Origin: Acinetobacter nosocomialis
GTDB lineage: Bacteria > Pseudomonadota > Gammaproteobacteria > Pseudomonadales > Moraxellaceae
Direction of reading: 5' to 3'
NCBI GenBank assembly: GCA_025736915.1
Contig: CP107049.1
Location: forward strand, 3,534,001-3,598,000
DNA: 64,000 nt
Numbering within the stretch: position 1 is the stretch's first letter; each line of letters starts with the position of its first letter. Shown here one piece after another: positions 25,982 to 34,629 of this stretch. Made by a program: the position numbers and the translations under genes. The notes below the pieces were generated by a model. That model did no database searches and was not told the origin of the DNA. It worked only from the letters and a program-made list of their open reading frames with translations.

Positions 25982-26491
25982 TTAGTCTTGTTGCCAAGGA
26001 AGTTGATGGATGCGCCAGCCATTTTTCTGATTACGCTGTTGCTGATCATTTAGATCGCCTTCGAAGCCTTCAAGAACGTTATAAATGTGCTCAAAACCAG
26101 CATTAAATGCGGCCTCGGCAGCTTGTGCTGAACGGTTGCCACTACGGCATAACAAAAGAATGGTTTTGTCTTTGCCAACTTTTGTTTCGAGTTCTTTTAA
26201 AAAGCGTGGATTACGGTTAAACGATGTGCCTGTTGCCCAAGCGACATGAACACTTTCAGGAACATAACCTACAAATTTACGTTCTTCATTGGTACGCACA
26301 TCAACTAAAACAGCTTCGCCTTGCTGTACGAGCTGCCATGCATCAGTAGGTGATAAACTGCCACTAAAATTAAGTTCATGGTCTTGTGCGTATTGCTGTG
26401 CTTTACTAAGAATAGTGTCTTTTGACAAAGATGTATTAGAACTCGAAGAGATAAAACCAGATGGGTTTTCTGTATTTAATTTGGCATTCAT
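25982..26491 (-). CDS. Rhodanese-domain protein of the encapsulin locus
   Basis: A 169-residue single-domain rhodanese. The active-site loop is CRSGNRSA with Cys115, preceded by AVLVDVRTNEERKFVGYVP and followed by YNVLEGFEGDLN. A Ser/Asn-rich N-terminal stretch of about 30 residues precedes the domain; it has no signal peptide. Rhodaneses carry sulfane sulfur as a Cys persulfide and pass it to acceptors. As first gene of the sulfur locus it could load or unload sulfur moved by the encapsulated desulfurase. Whether it enters the shell is not known; its N-terminal stretch lacks the Pro-rich motifs of the desulfurase. Confidence 0.9.
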   Translation of the reverse strand: MNAKLNTENPSGFISSSSNTSLSKDTILSKAQQYAQDHELNFSGSLSPTDAWQLVQQGEAVLVDVRTNEERKFVGYVPESVHVAWATGTSFNRNPRFLKELETKVGKDKTILLLCRSGNRSAQAAEAAFNAGFEHIYNVLEGFEGDLNDQQQRNQKNGWRIHQLPWQQD

Positions 26492-26686
26492 TTAAATAAT
26501 TCCTTATCTTCGATTCAGATTGTTATTGTTCAATTTACGCGTTTTTAAATATAAGCAAAAATAAGTAATATCTATTTATATATATTTTTTTAATAAATAA
26601 GCAAGCTAAATATTTTATATAAAACAGTATTAATTAATCTTATAAAGTTTTTCTAATAATATGTTTAATATATTTTAACGTTTGGT
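26492..26686. promoter_or_regulatory. Promoter region of the encapsulin operon
   Basis: An extremely AT-rich stretch upstream of the rhodanese gene, with long runs such as TATATATATTTTTTTAATAA. It must include the operon promoter. No CysB- or NifR-like site is recognisable by eye. Confidence 0.4.
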
Positions 26687-26722
26687 AAAAACCATATGGA
26701 TTATAATAATCCATATGGTTTT
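26687..26722 (-). terminator. Terminator after the SDR gene
   Basis: A perfect long palindrome AAAACCATATGGATTA - TAA - ... - CCATATGGTTTT sits directly after the SDR stop on the minus strand; T residues are present on both sides. It isolates the SDR gene from the encapsulin locus. Confidence 0.85.
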
Positions 26723-26727
26723 AAACA

Positions 26728-27465
26728 TTAAGCAAATCCACCATTTACTCGAATGACTTGTGAATTTACCCACCGTCCATCTGGGCCAGCTAGCATGGCA
26801 ACTACACTGGCAATTTCTTCAGGTGTTCCGATTCTTTCCAAGGGAGCGAGTTTTGCAATTGCTGCCACTTGCTCATCACTTTTTCCATTATAAAAAAGGT
26901 CTGTTCCTGTCGGGCCAGGCGCAACAGCATTTACAGTAATATTTCGGCCGCGTAACTCATTTGCTAATACATGTACTAAGCCTTCTACACCCGCTTTCGA
27001 GGCAATATAGGGACCATATAAAGGAAAAGATTTGGCAATTACACTCGTTGAAAGCGTAATAATTCGGCCACCATCTGGAACTGTTTCGGCCGCATGCGCC
27101 AAAATTAAAAACGCGCCACGTAAATTGGTATGAATTACTTTATCGAAATCTGGCAGACCTTCAGGTGTAATTTTTGCCATAGGCATAATGCCTGCGCTAT
27201 GAACCACAACTTCTAATTGACCGTTAATGGCTTTTGTTTCTTGAAACAAACGACTCACCTCATGTTCATTTGCAACGTCTGCTTGAATAGCAGAGGCTTG
27301 ACCACCTTGCTCAATAATATGATCTACAGTTGCTTGGGCATGCACCTTATTGCCCGCATAGTTAACAATGACATAAAAACCATCTTGAGCTAAGCGTTCA
27401 GCAATAGCACGACCAATACCGCGTGATGCACCAGTAACAAGAGCTGTCTTTTTTGAAATATTCAT
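26728..27465 (-). CDS. SDR-family oxidoreductase (FabG-like)
   Basis: A 245-residue classical short-chain dehydrogenase/reductase. It has the Rossmann motif TGASRGIGRAIAE (around 11-23), the NAG-type motif here as VHSAGIMP, catalytic Ser in LSTSV, Tyr and Lys in YIASKAG and the C-terminal INVNGGFA-like end (VIRVNGGFA). NADP(H) preference is suggested by the Arg in SRGIGR. The divergent LysR gene 125 bases away probably regulates it. The substrate, a ketone or aldehyde, is unknown. Confidence 0.88.
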   Translation of the reverse strand: MNISKKTALVTGASRGIGRAIAERLAQDGFYVIVNYAGNKVHAQATVDHIIEQGGQASAIQADVANEHEVSRLFQETKAINGQLEVVVHSAGIMPMAKITPEGLPDFDKVIHTNLRGAFLILAHAAETVPDGGRIITLSTSVIAKSFPLYGPYIASKAGVEGLVHVLANELRGRNITVNAVAPGPTGTDLFYNGKSDEQVAAIAKLAPLERIGTPEEIASVVAMLAGPDGRWVNSQVIRVNGGFA

Positions 27466-27512
27466 TTTTAGATTGCCTGTTTGAGTAGGTATGGCTTATT
27501 TTAATAATATAG

Positions 27513-27558
27513 AAATATGGGATAAATCTTCATAATTGGATAAGATAATTCCATATTT
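27513..27558. promoter_or_regulatory. Inverted repeat in the SDR/LysR promoter
   Basis: AAATATGG (27513-27520) and CCATATTT (27551-27558) are inverted copies enclosing ATCTT...AAGAT. The position between divergent LysR and SDR genes fits a LysR operator, but no footprint-type consensus can be checked here. Confidence 0.35.
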
Positions 27559-27590
27559 ATTAATAATAGATAGGGTTAAAAGCGAGCACC

Positions 27591-28511
27591 ATGGATAAAT
27601 TTGATACCTTGCAACTTTTTACCCGCATAGTAGAGCTGGGTAGTTTTAGTCAGGCAGCCGATCAGCTAAATATCCCACGCGCTACAGCAAGTAATGCCAT
27701 TAAAGAGTTAGAGAATAATTTACAGTGTCGTTTGCTAGAGCGGACGACTCGGCATGTAAGGCCATCACTAGATGGACAGGCATTTTATGAACGCTGCACA
27801 CAAATATTATCGGAACTTGATGATGCCGAATCGTCTTTACGTAATGTAATTGCACAGCCCCGTGGGTTACTACGTGTTGATTTATCAGGCGCACATGCAA
27901 CTAAAATTGTTTTACCCAATATCGACCAATTTCACGAGTTATATCCCGACATTGAACTTGTAATTAGTACGGGTGATCGTTTGGTTGATCTGATTCGGGA
28001 AGGGATAGACTGTGTGGTGAGAGCAGGACGTTTGGATGATTCCACTTTAATTGCTAGGCATTTGGTCGATATGCCACAAGTCATTTGTGCAAGTCCTGAC
28101 TATTTAAATAAACATGGAACACCACAGCAACCAGAGGATTTGTTATCACATTCTTGTGTCAATTTTTTCTCGACATCAGGCGGGCGAAATTATCCATTTG
28201 AATTAATGGTGAATGGCAAGAAACAAGATTATTTTTTGAAAAGCTGGATCGCGGTAAATGATGCTGAAAACTATGTATTATCTGCTTTACGTGGGGCAGG
28301 TTTAATTCAGGTTCCGCTCTACCATGTGGCGAATGAGTTAAAAGACGGGCAGTTGGTTGAGGTTTTATCGGAATGGCAAATCCCGAAGATGTCAGTTTCT
28401 GCTTTATATCCACAGCACAGGCAGCTCTCGCCACGCGTACGAGTTTTTGTCGCTTGGCTGAGTGAGTTATATACGGGTTATTTTGCCAACTTTGAATACC
28501 CGCAAAAATGA
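27591..28511 (+). CDS. LysR-family regulator facing the SDR gene
   Basis: A 306-residue LysR regulator of the CrgA subgroup. The HTH is at residues 6-63 (LFTRIVELGSFSQAADQLNI, PRATASNAIKELENNLQ) and the effector domain has QPRGLLRVDLSGAHATKIVL and DCVVRAGRLDDSTLIAR. Its length is normal. It probably controls the divergent SDR gene. Its stop codon lies inside the hairpin at 28497-28526. Confidence 0.88.
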   Translation: MDKFDTLQLFTRIVELGSFSQAADQLNIPRATASNAIKELENNLQCRLLERTTRHVRPSLDGQAFYERCTQILSELDDAESSLRNVIAQPRGLLRVDLSGAHATKIVLPNIDQFHELYPDIELVISTGDRLVDLIREGIDCVVRAGRLDDSTLIARHLVDMPQVICASPDYLNKHGTPQQPEDLLSHSCVNFFSTSGGRNYPFELMVNGKKQDYFLKSWIAVNDAENYVLSALRGAGLIQVPLYHVANELKDGQLVEVLSEWQIPKMSVSALYPQHRQLSPRVRVFVAWLSELYTGYFANFEYPQK

Positions 28512-28526
28512 AATATCTTGCGGGTA
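28497..28526. terminator. Hairpin overlapping the LysR stop codon
   Basis: TACCCGCAA (28497-28505) pairs with TTGCGGGTA (28518-28526) around the stop codon, between convergent genes. A T run follows 17 bases later, so termination is plausible but not textbook. Confidence 0.5.
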
Positions 28527-28548
28527 AGTCAAAAACTGAATGATTTTT

Positions 28549-29409
28549 TTAAGACTGATTCTGCAATTTATCTTGAGTCTTGGTCTCAAAATCGCTGGCA
28601 TCATGGCGTTCATGCAACTGGGTAGCTAAATCACCAAAAGTACGGTTGACCATACGACCACGTTGAACCGCAGGGCGCGCTAAAATCGCATCTGCCCAGC
28701 GCTGAACATTTTTATATTGAGCGACTCCTAAAAACTCTGCGCCGTTATACACCCAGTTTTTAACAAGACCGCCATACCAAGGGAACGCCGCAATATCAGC
28801 GATGCTATATTCGGAACCAGCCAAATATTCATGCTTTGCTAGATGCTGATCTAATACATCAAGTAAACGTTTCGTTTCCAAGGCAAAGCGGTTTACTGCA
28901 TATTCAATTTTAACAGGTGCATAAGCATAAAAATGCCCAAAACCACCACCTAGGTAAGGTGCGCTGCCCATTTGCCAAAATAACCAATTGAGACATTCAG
29001 TACGTGCAGCAATATCAGTTGGAATGAAAGCTTTAAACTTTTCAGCTAAATAAAGCAAAATTGAGCCTGACTCGAAAACTCGTAGAGGAGGATTTTGGCT
29101 ATGGTCAACCAATGCTGGAATTTTAGAGTTTGGATTAATTTCTACAAAGCCACTGCCAAATTGCTGACCTTCACCAATTTTAATCAGCCATGCATCATAT
29201 TCCGCATCTTGATGACCTAATGCTAAAAGCTCTTCTAGCAAAATAGTGACTTTTTGACCATTAGGCGTTGCTAAAGAATAGAGCTGGAGCGGATGTTTCC
29301 CTACTGGAAGTGTATGCTCGTAACGCGCACCTGAGGTAGGTTGGTTTAAATCGGTTTTTTCTCCAGTCCATTGCCAAACTTGTGGAGGAATATAGTTTGA
29401 ATCACTCAT
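28549..29409 (-). CDS. yghU: YghU, glutathione-dependent disulfide-bond oxidoreductase
   Basis: A 286-residue Nu-class glutathione transferase-like protein. It shares with E. coli YghU the sequence blocks LPVGKHPLQLYSLATPNGQK, VEINPNSKIPALVDH, VFESGSILLYLAEKF, LGGGFGHFYAYAPVKIEYA and the C-terminal LHERHDASDFET. Family members bind two glutathione molecules and reduce disulfides such as 2-hydroxyethyl disulfide, with little classical transferase activity. It lies 33 bases after a second GST gene on the same strand, so the two form an operon, perhaps with the LysR at 30190 as part of the neighbourhood. Confidence 0.93.
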   Translation of the reverse strand: MSDSNYIPPQVWQWTGEKTDLNQPTSGARYEHTLPVGKHPLQLYSLATPNGQKVTILLEELLALGHQDAEYDAWLIKIGEGQQFGSGFVEINPNSKIPALVDHSQNPPLRVFESGSILLYLAEKFKAFIPTDIAARTECLNWLFWQMGSAPYLGGGFGHFYAYAPVKIEYAVNRFALETKRLLDVLDQHLAKHEYLAGSEYSIADIAAFPWYGGLVKNWVYNGAEFLGVAQYKNVQRWADAILARPAVQRGRMVNRTFGDLATQLHERHDASDFETKTQDKLQNQS

Positions 29410-29442
29410 TTTTTATCTCGTGTTTGGTGTAAATATAAGGAT

Positions 29443-30069
29443 TTATTTATGTCGTAAGGCAAGCCATTTTTGTACGGTCGGTCGTTGCCATTGCTGTAAT
29501 GCATAGTTTTTTAAACGTTCTGGTACAGCATCACCATTTTGAATAAGGCGTTGCAGCATCAGGGCAAGTTCAGCATCTACAATGCTCCATGAACCAAAAA
29601 GAAATTCGGCATCAGACGCAAGAAGTTTTTCTGCAACAAAGAAAAGTTTCTCCGCTGCTTTTAGACCTTCTTCTGAAAGTGGAGTGGAGGTGGGCTGAAT
29701 AAAAATAACATCGGTTGGACGCTCAGTTCTTAGTGCCACTAAGTCAGATCGGAGCCATGCCTGAATTTGTCTTGCTCTTGCACGTGCTTGAATATCTTTT
29801 GGATAAATAGATGTGTTTGGATAAAGCTCTTCAAGATATTCCAAAATGGCGGAGGATTCTGATAAGGCAAAATCGTTATGCTCAAGTACAGGCACTTTGG
29901 CAGTTAATGACTTTGCTACATAATATTTTTCAAACTGGCCTTGCTGGCCTAAGTTAATGGTCGCAATTTCAAATGGAATTTGTTTTTCATGTAGCCCTAC
30001 AAAAACTGTAAACGCATAGGGGCTTAGAAATTGTGAATCTGTGTACAGCTTAAAATCTTCATTATTCAT
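29443..30069 (-). CDS. yfcF: YfcF-like glutathione S-transferase
   Basis: A 208-residue GST. The N-terminal thioredoxin fold has KLYTDSQFLSPYAFTVFVG and LSESSAILEYLEELYP, and the middle has ARARQIQAWLRSDLVALRTE and RPTDVIF, as in E. coli YfcF. YfcF has glutathione transferase and peroxidase activity. The longest frame starts at 30087; I take ATG 30069 because the alignment with YfcF then begins at the same distance from the first strand. It is the first gene of a two-gene unit with yghU. Confidence 0.88.
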   Translation of the reverse strand: MNNEDFKLYTDSQFLSPYAFTVFVGLHEKQIPFEIATINLGQQGQFEKYYVAKSLTAKVPVLEHNDFALSESSAILEYLEELYPNTSIYPKDIQARARARQIQAWLRSDLVALRTERPTDVIFIQPTSTPLSEEGLKAAEKLFFVAEKLLASDAEFLFGSWSIVDAELALMLQRLIQNGDAVPERLKNYALQQWQRPTVQKWLALRHK

Positions 30070-30189
30070 TGTTATTGTCCATGTCATAAAACAATCGGAT
30101 CTAGTCTAAGTGAGCTGATCCAAGATTGGGTAGCTTTTTTGTGGAAAAGCTTTATCGGTTTTTGAATTAAGCCATTTCAGTATTCAACG

Positions 30190-31095
30190 TTAGGGCTTAA
30201 TATGCTGAAAATGCTGACGAACAATGTTCAGCCATGCCTGTACCGCTGGTGAGACAGGAAGATTCTTTTTCCAAGCCATGACTAAGTGCCACTGAATATT
30301 GGGTTTTTCAAGCGGTACCGCTGCAAATAAACTAGGGTCAAGCATGTCGGTATAATATTGAGGAAGAAGCGCGATTCCCATGCGTTGTAACACCATATCT
30401 GCCAAAAGGTGCCATTGGCTGGTACGGCAAGCAATGGTCGGGTAGAAACCATGCTGCTTACAGGCATCGAGAATAATACTGTTTAAAGAGAAATTTTCTG
30501 GAAACATCAAAAATGATTGGTGTTGTAGCTCTTCTAAATTTATTTTTTTGCGTGTTGCCCAACTCGCATCACGACGTAAAAGGACCATTAAAGGGTAGTT
30601 ACATAGCTCAATGCTATTGAAAATTTGCGTATCAAAAGGCTGCAATAAAACGCCAACGTCTAACTCATTGTTAAGCAAAGCTTGCTCAATACCGCGTGAA
30701 CCAACCTCCATAAAAGCCAATTCAATATCTGGTAATTGCTGATGATAATCAAACAGGGCAGTCGTTAAGAGCTGCGAGCCTAAAGGCGGAACGCCAAGTT
30801 TTAAAGTCCCTGTTTTTAATTGTTGATAATTTTCTATCTCAAGAAAAATGTTTTGTTCTGCCTGAAGAAGCTCGACCGCGTGTTGATAAATACGCTCTCC
30901 AATTTCAGTTAATTCAATTTGTCTTTTTCGTCCATGATCGGGTTTAACTAAAAGTTGGACTTGAAGCTGTTCTTCAAGCTGCTGTAATATTTTACTAATA
31001 GTGGGCTGAGTCAGATATAACTCTTCAGCAGTACGTGTAAAGCTTTTAGTTTTGACCAGCGTAACGAAGCACTGAAGTGATTTTAGAGAAAGCAT
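30190..31095 (-). CDS. LysR-family regulator of cidAB (CidR-like)
   Basis: A 301-residue LysR regulator. The HTH is at residues 4-62 (LQCFVTLVKTKSFTRTAEEL, TQPTISKILQQLEEQLQVQ). The effector domain begins LKTGTLKLGVPPLGSQLL, similar to CidR. It is divergent from cidA/cidB, the standard arrangement for CidR, which in staphylococci responds to acetate and carbon overflow metabolism. A perfect inverted repeat lies 13 bases before its start and suggests autoregulation. Confidence 0.88.
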   Translation of the reverse strand: MLSLKSLQCFVTLVKTKSFTRTAEELYLTQPTISKILQQLEEQLQVQLLVKPDHGRKRQIELTEIGERIYQHAVELLQAEQNIFLEIENYQQLKTGTLKLGVPPLGSQLLTTALFDYHQQLPDIELAFMEVGSRGIEQALLNNELDVGVLLQPFDTQIFNSIELCNYPLMVLLRRDASWATRKKINLEELQHQSFLMFPENFSLNSIILDACKQHGFYPTIACRTSQWHLLADMVLQRMGIALLPQYYTDMLDPSLFAAVPLEKPNIQWHLVMAWKKNLPVSPAVQAWLNIVRQHFQHIKP

Positions 31096-31107
31096 AATAA
31101 AGAATAA

Positions 31108-31128
31108 ATTATTCCATTTTGGAATAAT
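31108..31128. promoter_or_regulatory. Perfect palindrome between LysR and cidA
   Basis: ATTATTCCA - TTT - TGGAATAAT, 9-bp arms with a 3-nt spacer; it includes the T-N11-A shape of LysR sites. It is next to the LysR start and within 100 bases of cidA. Confidence 0.6.
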
Positions 31129-31205
31129 ATTAACATGAATAATTCATATTTAGCAGCTTCAACCAAGATAGCATAATGGTGTAGTTAACCATTTAATTTC
31201 GCAAA

Positions 31206-31637
31206 ATGAGTACTGAATCTGCTTCTGGCACACCCACACAACCTTCACTTTTAGTTTTAGTTAAACAAATTTTGATTTTGGCTGGATTTTGGTGGGTCGG
31301 ATATCTCTTACATCAAAAACTTGGCGTACCTGTCTCGGCAGGCATTTTAGGTATGTTTTTATTGCTTTTATGCCTGTTCTTTAAAGTGATCAAAATGGAT
31401 CAGGTGGCAATGGGAGCAACCGTTGTTTTAGGTGAGCTATTGCTGTTTTTTGTGCCCGTTGTGGTTGCTGTAGTGCAGTATAAAACCTTGTTTATGACTG
31501 AAGGATGGCAAATAGTCTTGAGCATTGCGGTTGGGACCATTTCGGTCATGCTCAGTACGTGCCTGACGATTCACTATTACAATCGTTTGAAAGCTTATTT
31601 ACAGGCTCGAAAACGTCTTCAACATAAGCATATCTAA
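31206..31637 (+). CDS. cidA: CidA/LrgA-family holin-like protein
   Basis: A 143-residue membrane protein with four hydrophobic segments. The CidA/LrgA pattern is visible in QILILAGFWWVGYLLHQKLGVPVSAGILGM and LGELLLFFVPVVVAVVQY. The family forms holin-like oligomers that affect murein hydrolase export, cell lysis and, in later work, pyruvate or acetate movement. It is followed 12 bases later by its usual partner. The LysR gene is divergent. Confidence 0.9.
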   Translation: MSTESASGTPTQPSLLVLVKQILILAGFWWVGYLLHQKLGVPVSAGILGMFLLLLCLFFKVIKMDQVAMGATVVLGELLLFFVPVVVAVVQYKTLFMTEGWQIVLSIAVGTISVMLSTCLTIHYYNRLKAYLQARKRLQHKHI

Positions 31638-31649
31638 AGAGCAAAAGAC

Positions 31650-32339
31650 ATGAATATTTGGTCAATTCTTTGTCTGATCTGGACTTTGGTCGCCTATGTT
31701 GTGGCAAAGCGAATCTATCAGAAAAATCCAAAACTTTGGTTATCACCCGCGATTAGCGTGCCTGTACTCACCATCATTTTGATGACGATTTTTGGAATTT
31801 CATATCAAACTTATGCAGAAGATACGCAGTGGATTGTTAATTTATTAGGGCCTGCAACGGTTGCTTTCGCTGTACCGATTTATCGTTATCGGGAAACGAT
31901 TCGAAAAAACCTTGGAGTCCTTTCAATTGCGATTATTGTGGGGATGAGTGTAGGGGTGATGTCAGCCTATGAGATGGCGCAGTGGTTTCACTTTAGCCCT
32001 GAAGTCACCAATAGTTTGATGGCTCGTTCTATTTCAACACCATTTGCCATGATTTTAGCGGAAGATATTCACGGTTCGGCAGCATTGGTTTCACTATTTA
32101 CCGTTATTACTGGTTTGGTCGGTATGATTTGTGGGGATGCGATTTTAGCGATTACTAAAATCCGTTCTAATGTAGCAAATGGGGCAGCTTTCGGTAATGC
32201 AGCCCACGGTTTTGGTACAGTTAGAGCACAACAGCGTAATAGCGAAGAAGGTGTAATTGCCAGTTTGACCATGGTTATTGCTGGTATTTTAATGGTACTG
32301 ATTGGACCATTTGCGATTCATCTATGGTTGCTGTTGTAG
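31650..32339 (+). CDS. cidB: CidB/LrgB-family membrane protein
   Basis: A 229-residue polytopic membrane protein of the LrgB family. Diagnostic segments are LLGPATVAFAVPIYRYRETIRKN, cut here to LLGPATVAFAVPIYRY, then ARSISTPFAMILAEDIHGS and GNAAHGFGTVRAQQRNSEEG. It is the partner of CidA; the pair modulates cell-wall hydrolase activity or small-metabolite transport. Length is typical. It is convergent with a MocR gene whose stop lies eight bases away, with no obvious terminator between. Confidence 0.92.
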   Translation: MNIWSILCLIWTLVAYVVAKRIYQKNPKLWLSPAISVPVLTIILMTIFGISYQTYAEDTQWIVNLLGPATVAFAVPIYRYRETIRKNLGVLSIAIIVGMSVGVMSAYEMAQWFHFSPEVTNSLMARSISTPFAMILAEDIHGSAALVSLFTVITGLVGMICGDAILAITKIRSNVANGAAFGNAAHGFGTVRAQQRNSEEGVIASLTMVIAGILMVLIGPFAIHLWLLL

Positions 32340-32346
32340 GCTTTGT

Positions 32347-33837
32347 CTAAGTCGGCTTGTCATGTTGTTGAATAATCTTTGATAGTTTTTTGATAGCTTG
32401 TTGCATCAGTTCAGGTTCAAAATCGCCTAAGCCAACAATTAACCCCGGACGTTGTTGTTCTTTTGAAAATGTCGGTGAAATTGCTTTAATGGCAATGCCT
32501 GCATCGACTGCCGAGCTTGCAACGTCAATATCATTAATATGATGAGCAAGCCATAACACCATATGCATGCCTTGATCGCCCGGCTGTAACCAAGCCAGTT
32601 CTTGAGGTATGTATTTTTCAATCAAGCCAATAATGTATTCACGGACTTCCGCATAGACATTTCGAGTCCGTCGGATATGCCGCTCTAAATAGCCTTCTTG
32701 AATAAAAGCAGCCAAAACATGTTGGTCGGCAGCCGGTGGGTGTCGATCAATTAACACTCTGAGCCCACAAAAAGGTGCCACCAATTCTTTAGGCAATACT
32801 GCATAGCCAAGTCTAAGTGATGGAAATAAGACCTTACTGAAAGTCCCAAGATAAATGACTTGGTCGGGCGCCATACCTTGTAAAGATGGGAAGGGCTGTC
32901 CGTTATAACGGAGTTCACTGTCATAGTCATCTTCAATGATCCATGCATTTTGCTGTTTTGCCCAAGCCAATAAAGCCGTACGTCTTGCTAGACTCATCGG
33001 CATGCCAAGCGGATATTGGTGAGATGGTGTCACAAACGCAGCACGTGCATGTTTAGAAAGCTTAATTCCAGTTTCAACCTGAATGCCTTCTTCATCGACA
33101 GGAATACGTACCATCCGAATGTTTTGTACAGCATGCTCAAAAATGGCTGTTGTACCCCGATAAGCTGGATCTTCAACCCAAACTTCATCTTTTGCTTCAA
33201 ATAAAATCTGGCTGCAAATATAAAGTGATTGCTGAATACCGGGAGTAATTACAATTTGTTCAGGTTCGCAGTGGACAGAGCGGGATCGACGGACATAGTC
33301 GGCTATAGCAACTCTGAGTGATAACACACCTTGGGGTTCGCCATAACCCGAAGGAGCACCTGCACCTCGTGATCTAAATTTATTACCAAATTTACGCCAG
33401 ATGTCGCTCGGTTGAGTACGGGCAATGGGAACAGACACTGCAAAAGGGGCGTGAGGAAGTGGTTTAAACTCTTTAAGTACCTCGGCATAAGAACGTGCCG
33501 ACTTCGTCAACAGGATTGAATTAGGTGTGGTTTCTTTTTGAGAATGTTGCGGCGTAGTTTTTTTAGTTAAAGCATGAGACACATAGGTGCCAGTTCTTGC
33601 TTGAGAGTCAAAAACACCTTCAGCTAAAAGCTGATCGTAAGCTTCGATAATCGTTCCGCGAGCGACCCCAAGTGTTTGAGCCAGTTCACGTGAAGAAGGC
33701 AACGGATCGCCAGGTTGTAAATCACCACTTTGTACAGCTTCACGCAAAGCTTGGGTCAGTTGAGCACTTATCTTTCCTTTGCTTTTATTAATCTTTGCAA
33801 TCGACGGAAGTTCAACAACTTTTGCCATTCTTGCCAT
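32347..33837 (-). CDS. MocR/PdxR-type regulator (GntR HTH + aminotransferase fold)
   Basis: A 496-residue MocR protein. The GntR-type winged HTH (about 20-85: ISAQLTQALREAVQSGDLQP, PSSRELAQTLGVARGTI) is linked to a fold-type I aminotransferase domain (about 120-490) with IEDDYDSELRY and the PLP lysine in LGTFSKVLFPSLRLGY. Such proteins sense PLP or amino-compound adducts. It is divergent from PaiB and a GNAT gene, whose shared promoter has nested inverted repeats. A second ATG (M4) is equally possible as start. Confidence 0.9.
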   Translation of the reverse strand: MARMAKVVELPSIAKINKSKGKISAQLTQALREAVQSGDLQPGDPLPSSRELAQTLGVARGTIIEAYDQLLAEGVFDSQARTGTYVSHALTKKTTPQHSQKETTPNSILLTKSARSYAEVLKEFKPLPHAPFAVSVPIARTQPSDIWRKFGNKFRSRGAGAPSGYGEPQGVLSLRVAIADYVRRSRSVHCEPEQIVITPGIQQSLYICSQILFEAKDEVWVEDPAYRGTTAIFEHAVQNIRMVRIPVDEEGIQVETGIKLSKHARAAFVTPSHQYPLGMPMSLARRTALLAWAKQQNAWIIEDDYDSELRYNGQPFPSLQGMAPDQVIYLGTFSKVLFPSLRLGYAVLPKELVAPFCGLRVLIDRHPPAADQHVLAAFIQEGYLERHIRRTRNVYAEVREYIIGLIEKYIPQELAWLQPGDQGMHMVLWLAHHINDIDVASSAVDAGIAIKAISPTFSKEQQRPGLIVGLGDFEPELMQQAIKKLSKIIQQHDKPT

Positions 33838-33839
33838 AA

Positions 33840-33898
33840 TTCTGGTCTACTTAAAAAAACACAAAGTGGTTCTTTTTAATAAACCACAGAAACCAGAA
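33840..33898. promoter_or_regulatory. Nested inverted repeats in the MocR/paiB promoter
   Basis: TTCTGGT (33840-33846) is inverted as ACCAGAA (33892-33898); inside, GTGGTT (33866-33871) is inverted as AACCAC (33882-33887). The half-sites TGGT/ACCA are thus repeated four times, as expected for a MocR protein that contacts two spaced boxes. Confidence 0.55.
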
Positions 33899-33951
33899 AA
33901 TTTACAACACAAAATATAAATAACCCTGATATTTACAGTGAGGTTTTAGCC

Positions 33952-34587
33952 ATGTATATCCCCGATGATTATGCAGAAAACCGTTTGGATGTATTGCATT
34001 CTCTTATTACCGAATATCCATTTGGTGTGCTTTTTACGCATGGAAGTAGTGGCTTAGATGCAAACCATCTTCCATTCGAATTACAGGCAAATGAAGGGGA
34101 ATTGGGTGTACTACGTGCGCATGTGTCTAGAGTTAATCCTGTCTGGCAGGACATTAAAAGTGGAGATGAGGTGTTGGTCGTTTTTCAAGCAGGCGATGCT
34201 TATATTTCACCAAACTGGTACCCATCCAAACATGAACAGCACAGACAAGTACCGACATGGAACTATAGGGTTGTGCATGCTTATGGCAAAGTAACCATTC
34301 GAGATGATGAACGTTACGTCCGTGGTGTTGTGGCTCGTTTAACTCGTACCCATGAAGCATCTCAACCTGAACCATGGAAAATGTCCGATGCACCAAAAGA
34401 CTATCTTGAACCGATGTTAAAGGCGATTGTGGGTATTGAGATTGAAATTACCAAGTTACGAGGTAAATCAAAGCTTGGGCAAAACAAAGAACGTCGAGAT
34501 ATTTTGGGCGCGGCAGATGGCCTATCGAAAGCTGGTCATCAAACCATAGCAGACGCTATGTATAGTGTCGCTGAGTTAAATAAATAA
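33952..34587 (+). CDS. paiB: PaiB-like FMN-binding split-barrel protein
   Basis: A 211-residue protein of the PaiB family. It has the start MYIPDDYAENRLDVLHSLI, GLDANHLPF, the YISPNWYPSKHE segment that contacts the flavin and PTWNYRVVHAYGKV, and the C-terminal LRGKSKLGQNKERRD. PaiB was described in Bacillus as a repressor of sporulation and protease genes with PaiA; its fold is a flavin-binding split barrel and it may be an enzyme. Here it lies next to a GNAT enzyme (as PaiA is) and opposite a MocR regulator, which suggests polyamine or amino-compound metabolism. Confidence 0.9.
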   Translation: MYIPDDYAENRLDVLHSLITEYPFGVLFTHGSSGLDANHLPFELQANEGELGVLRAHVSRVNPVWQDIKSGDEVLVVFQAGDAYISPNWYPSKHEQHRQVPTWNYRVVHAYGKVTIRDDERYVRGVVARLTRTHEASQPEPWKMSDAPKDYLEPMLKAIVGIEIEITKLRGKSKLGQNKERRDILGAADGLSKAGHQTIADAMYSVAELNK

Positions 34588-34629
34588 TTTTGAAAATATA
34601 AAAGCTTAATATCAATTGAGGAGACAAAG

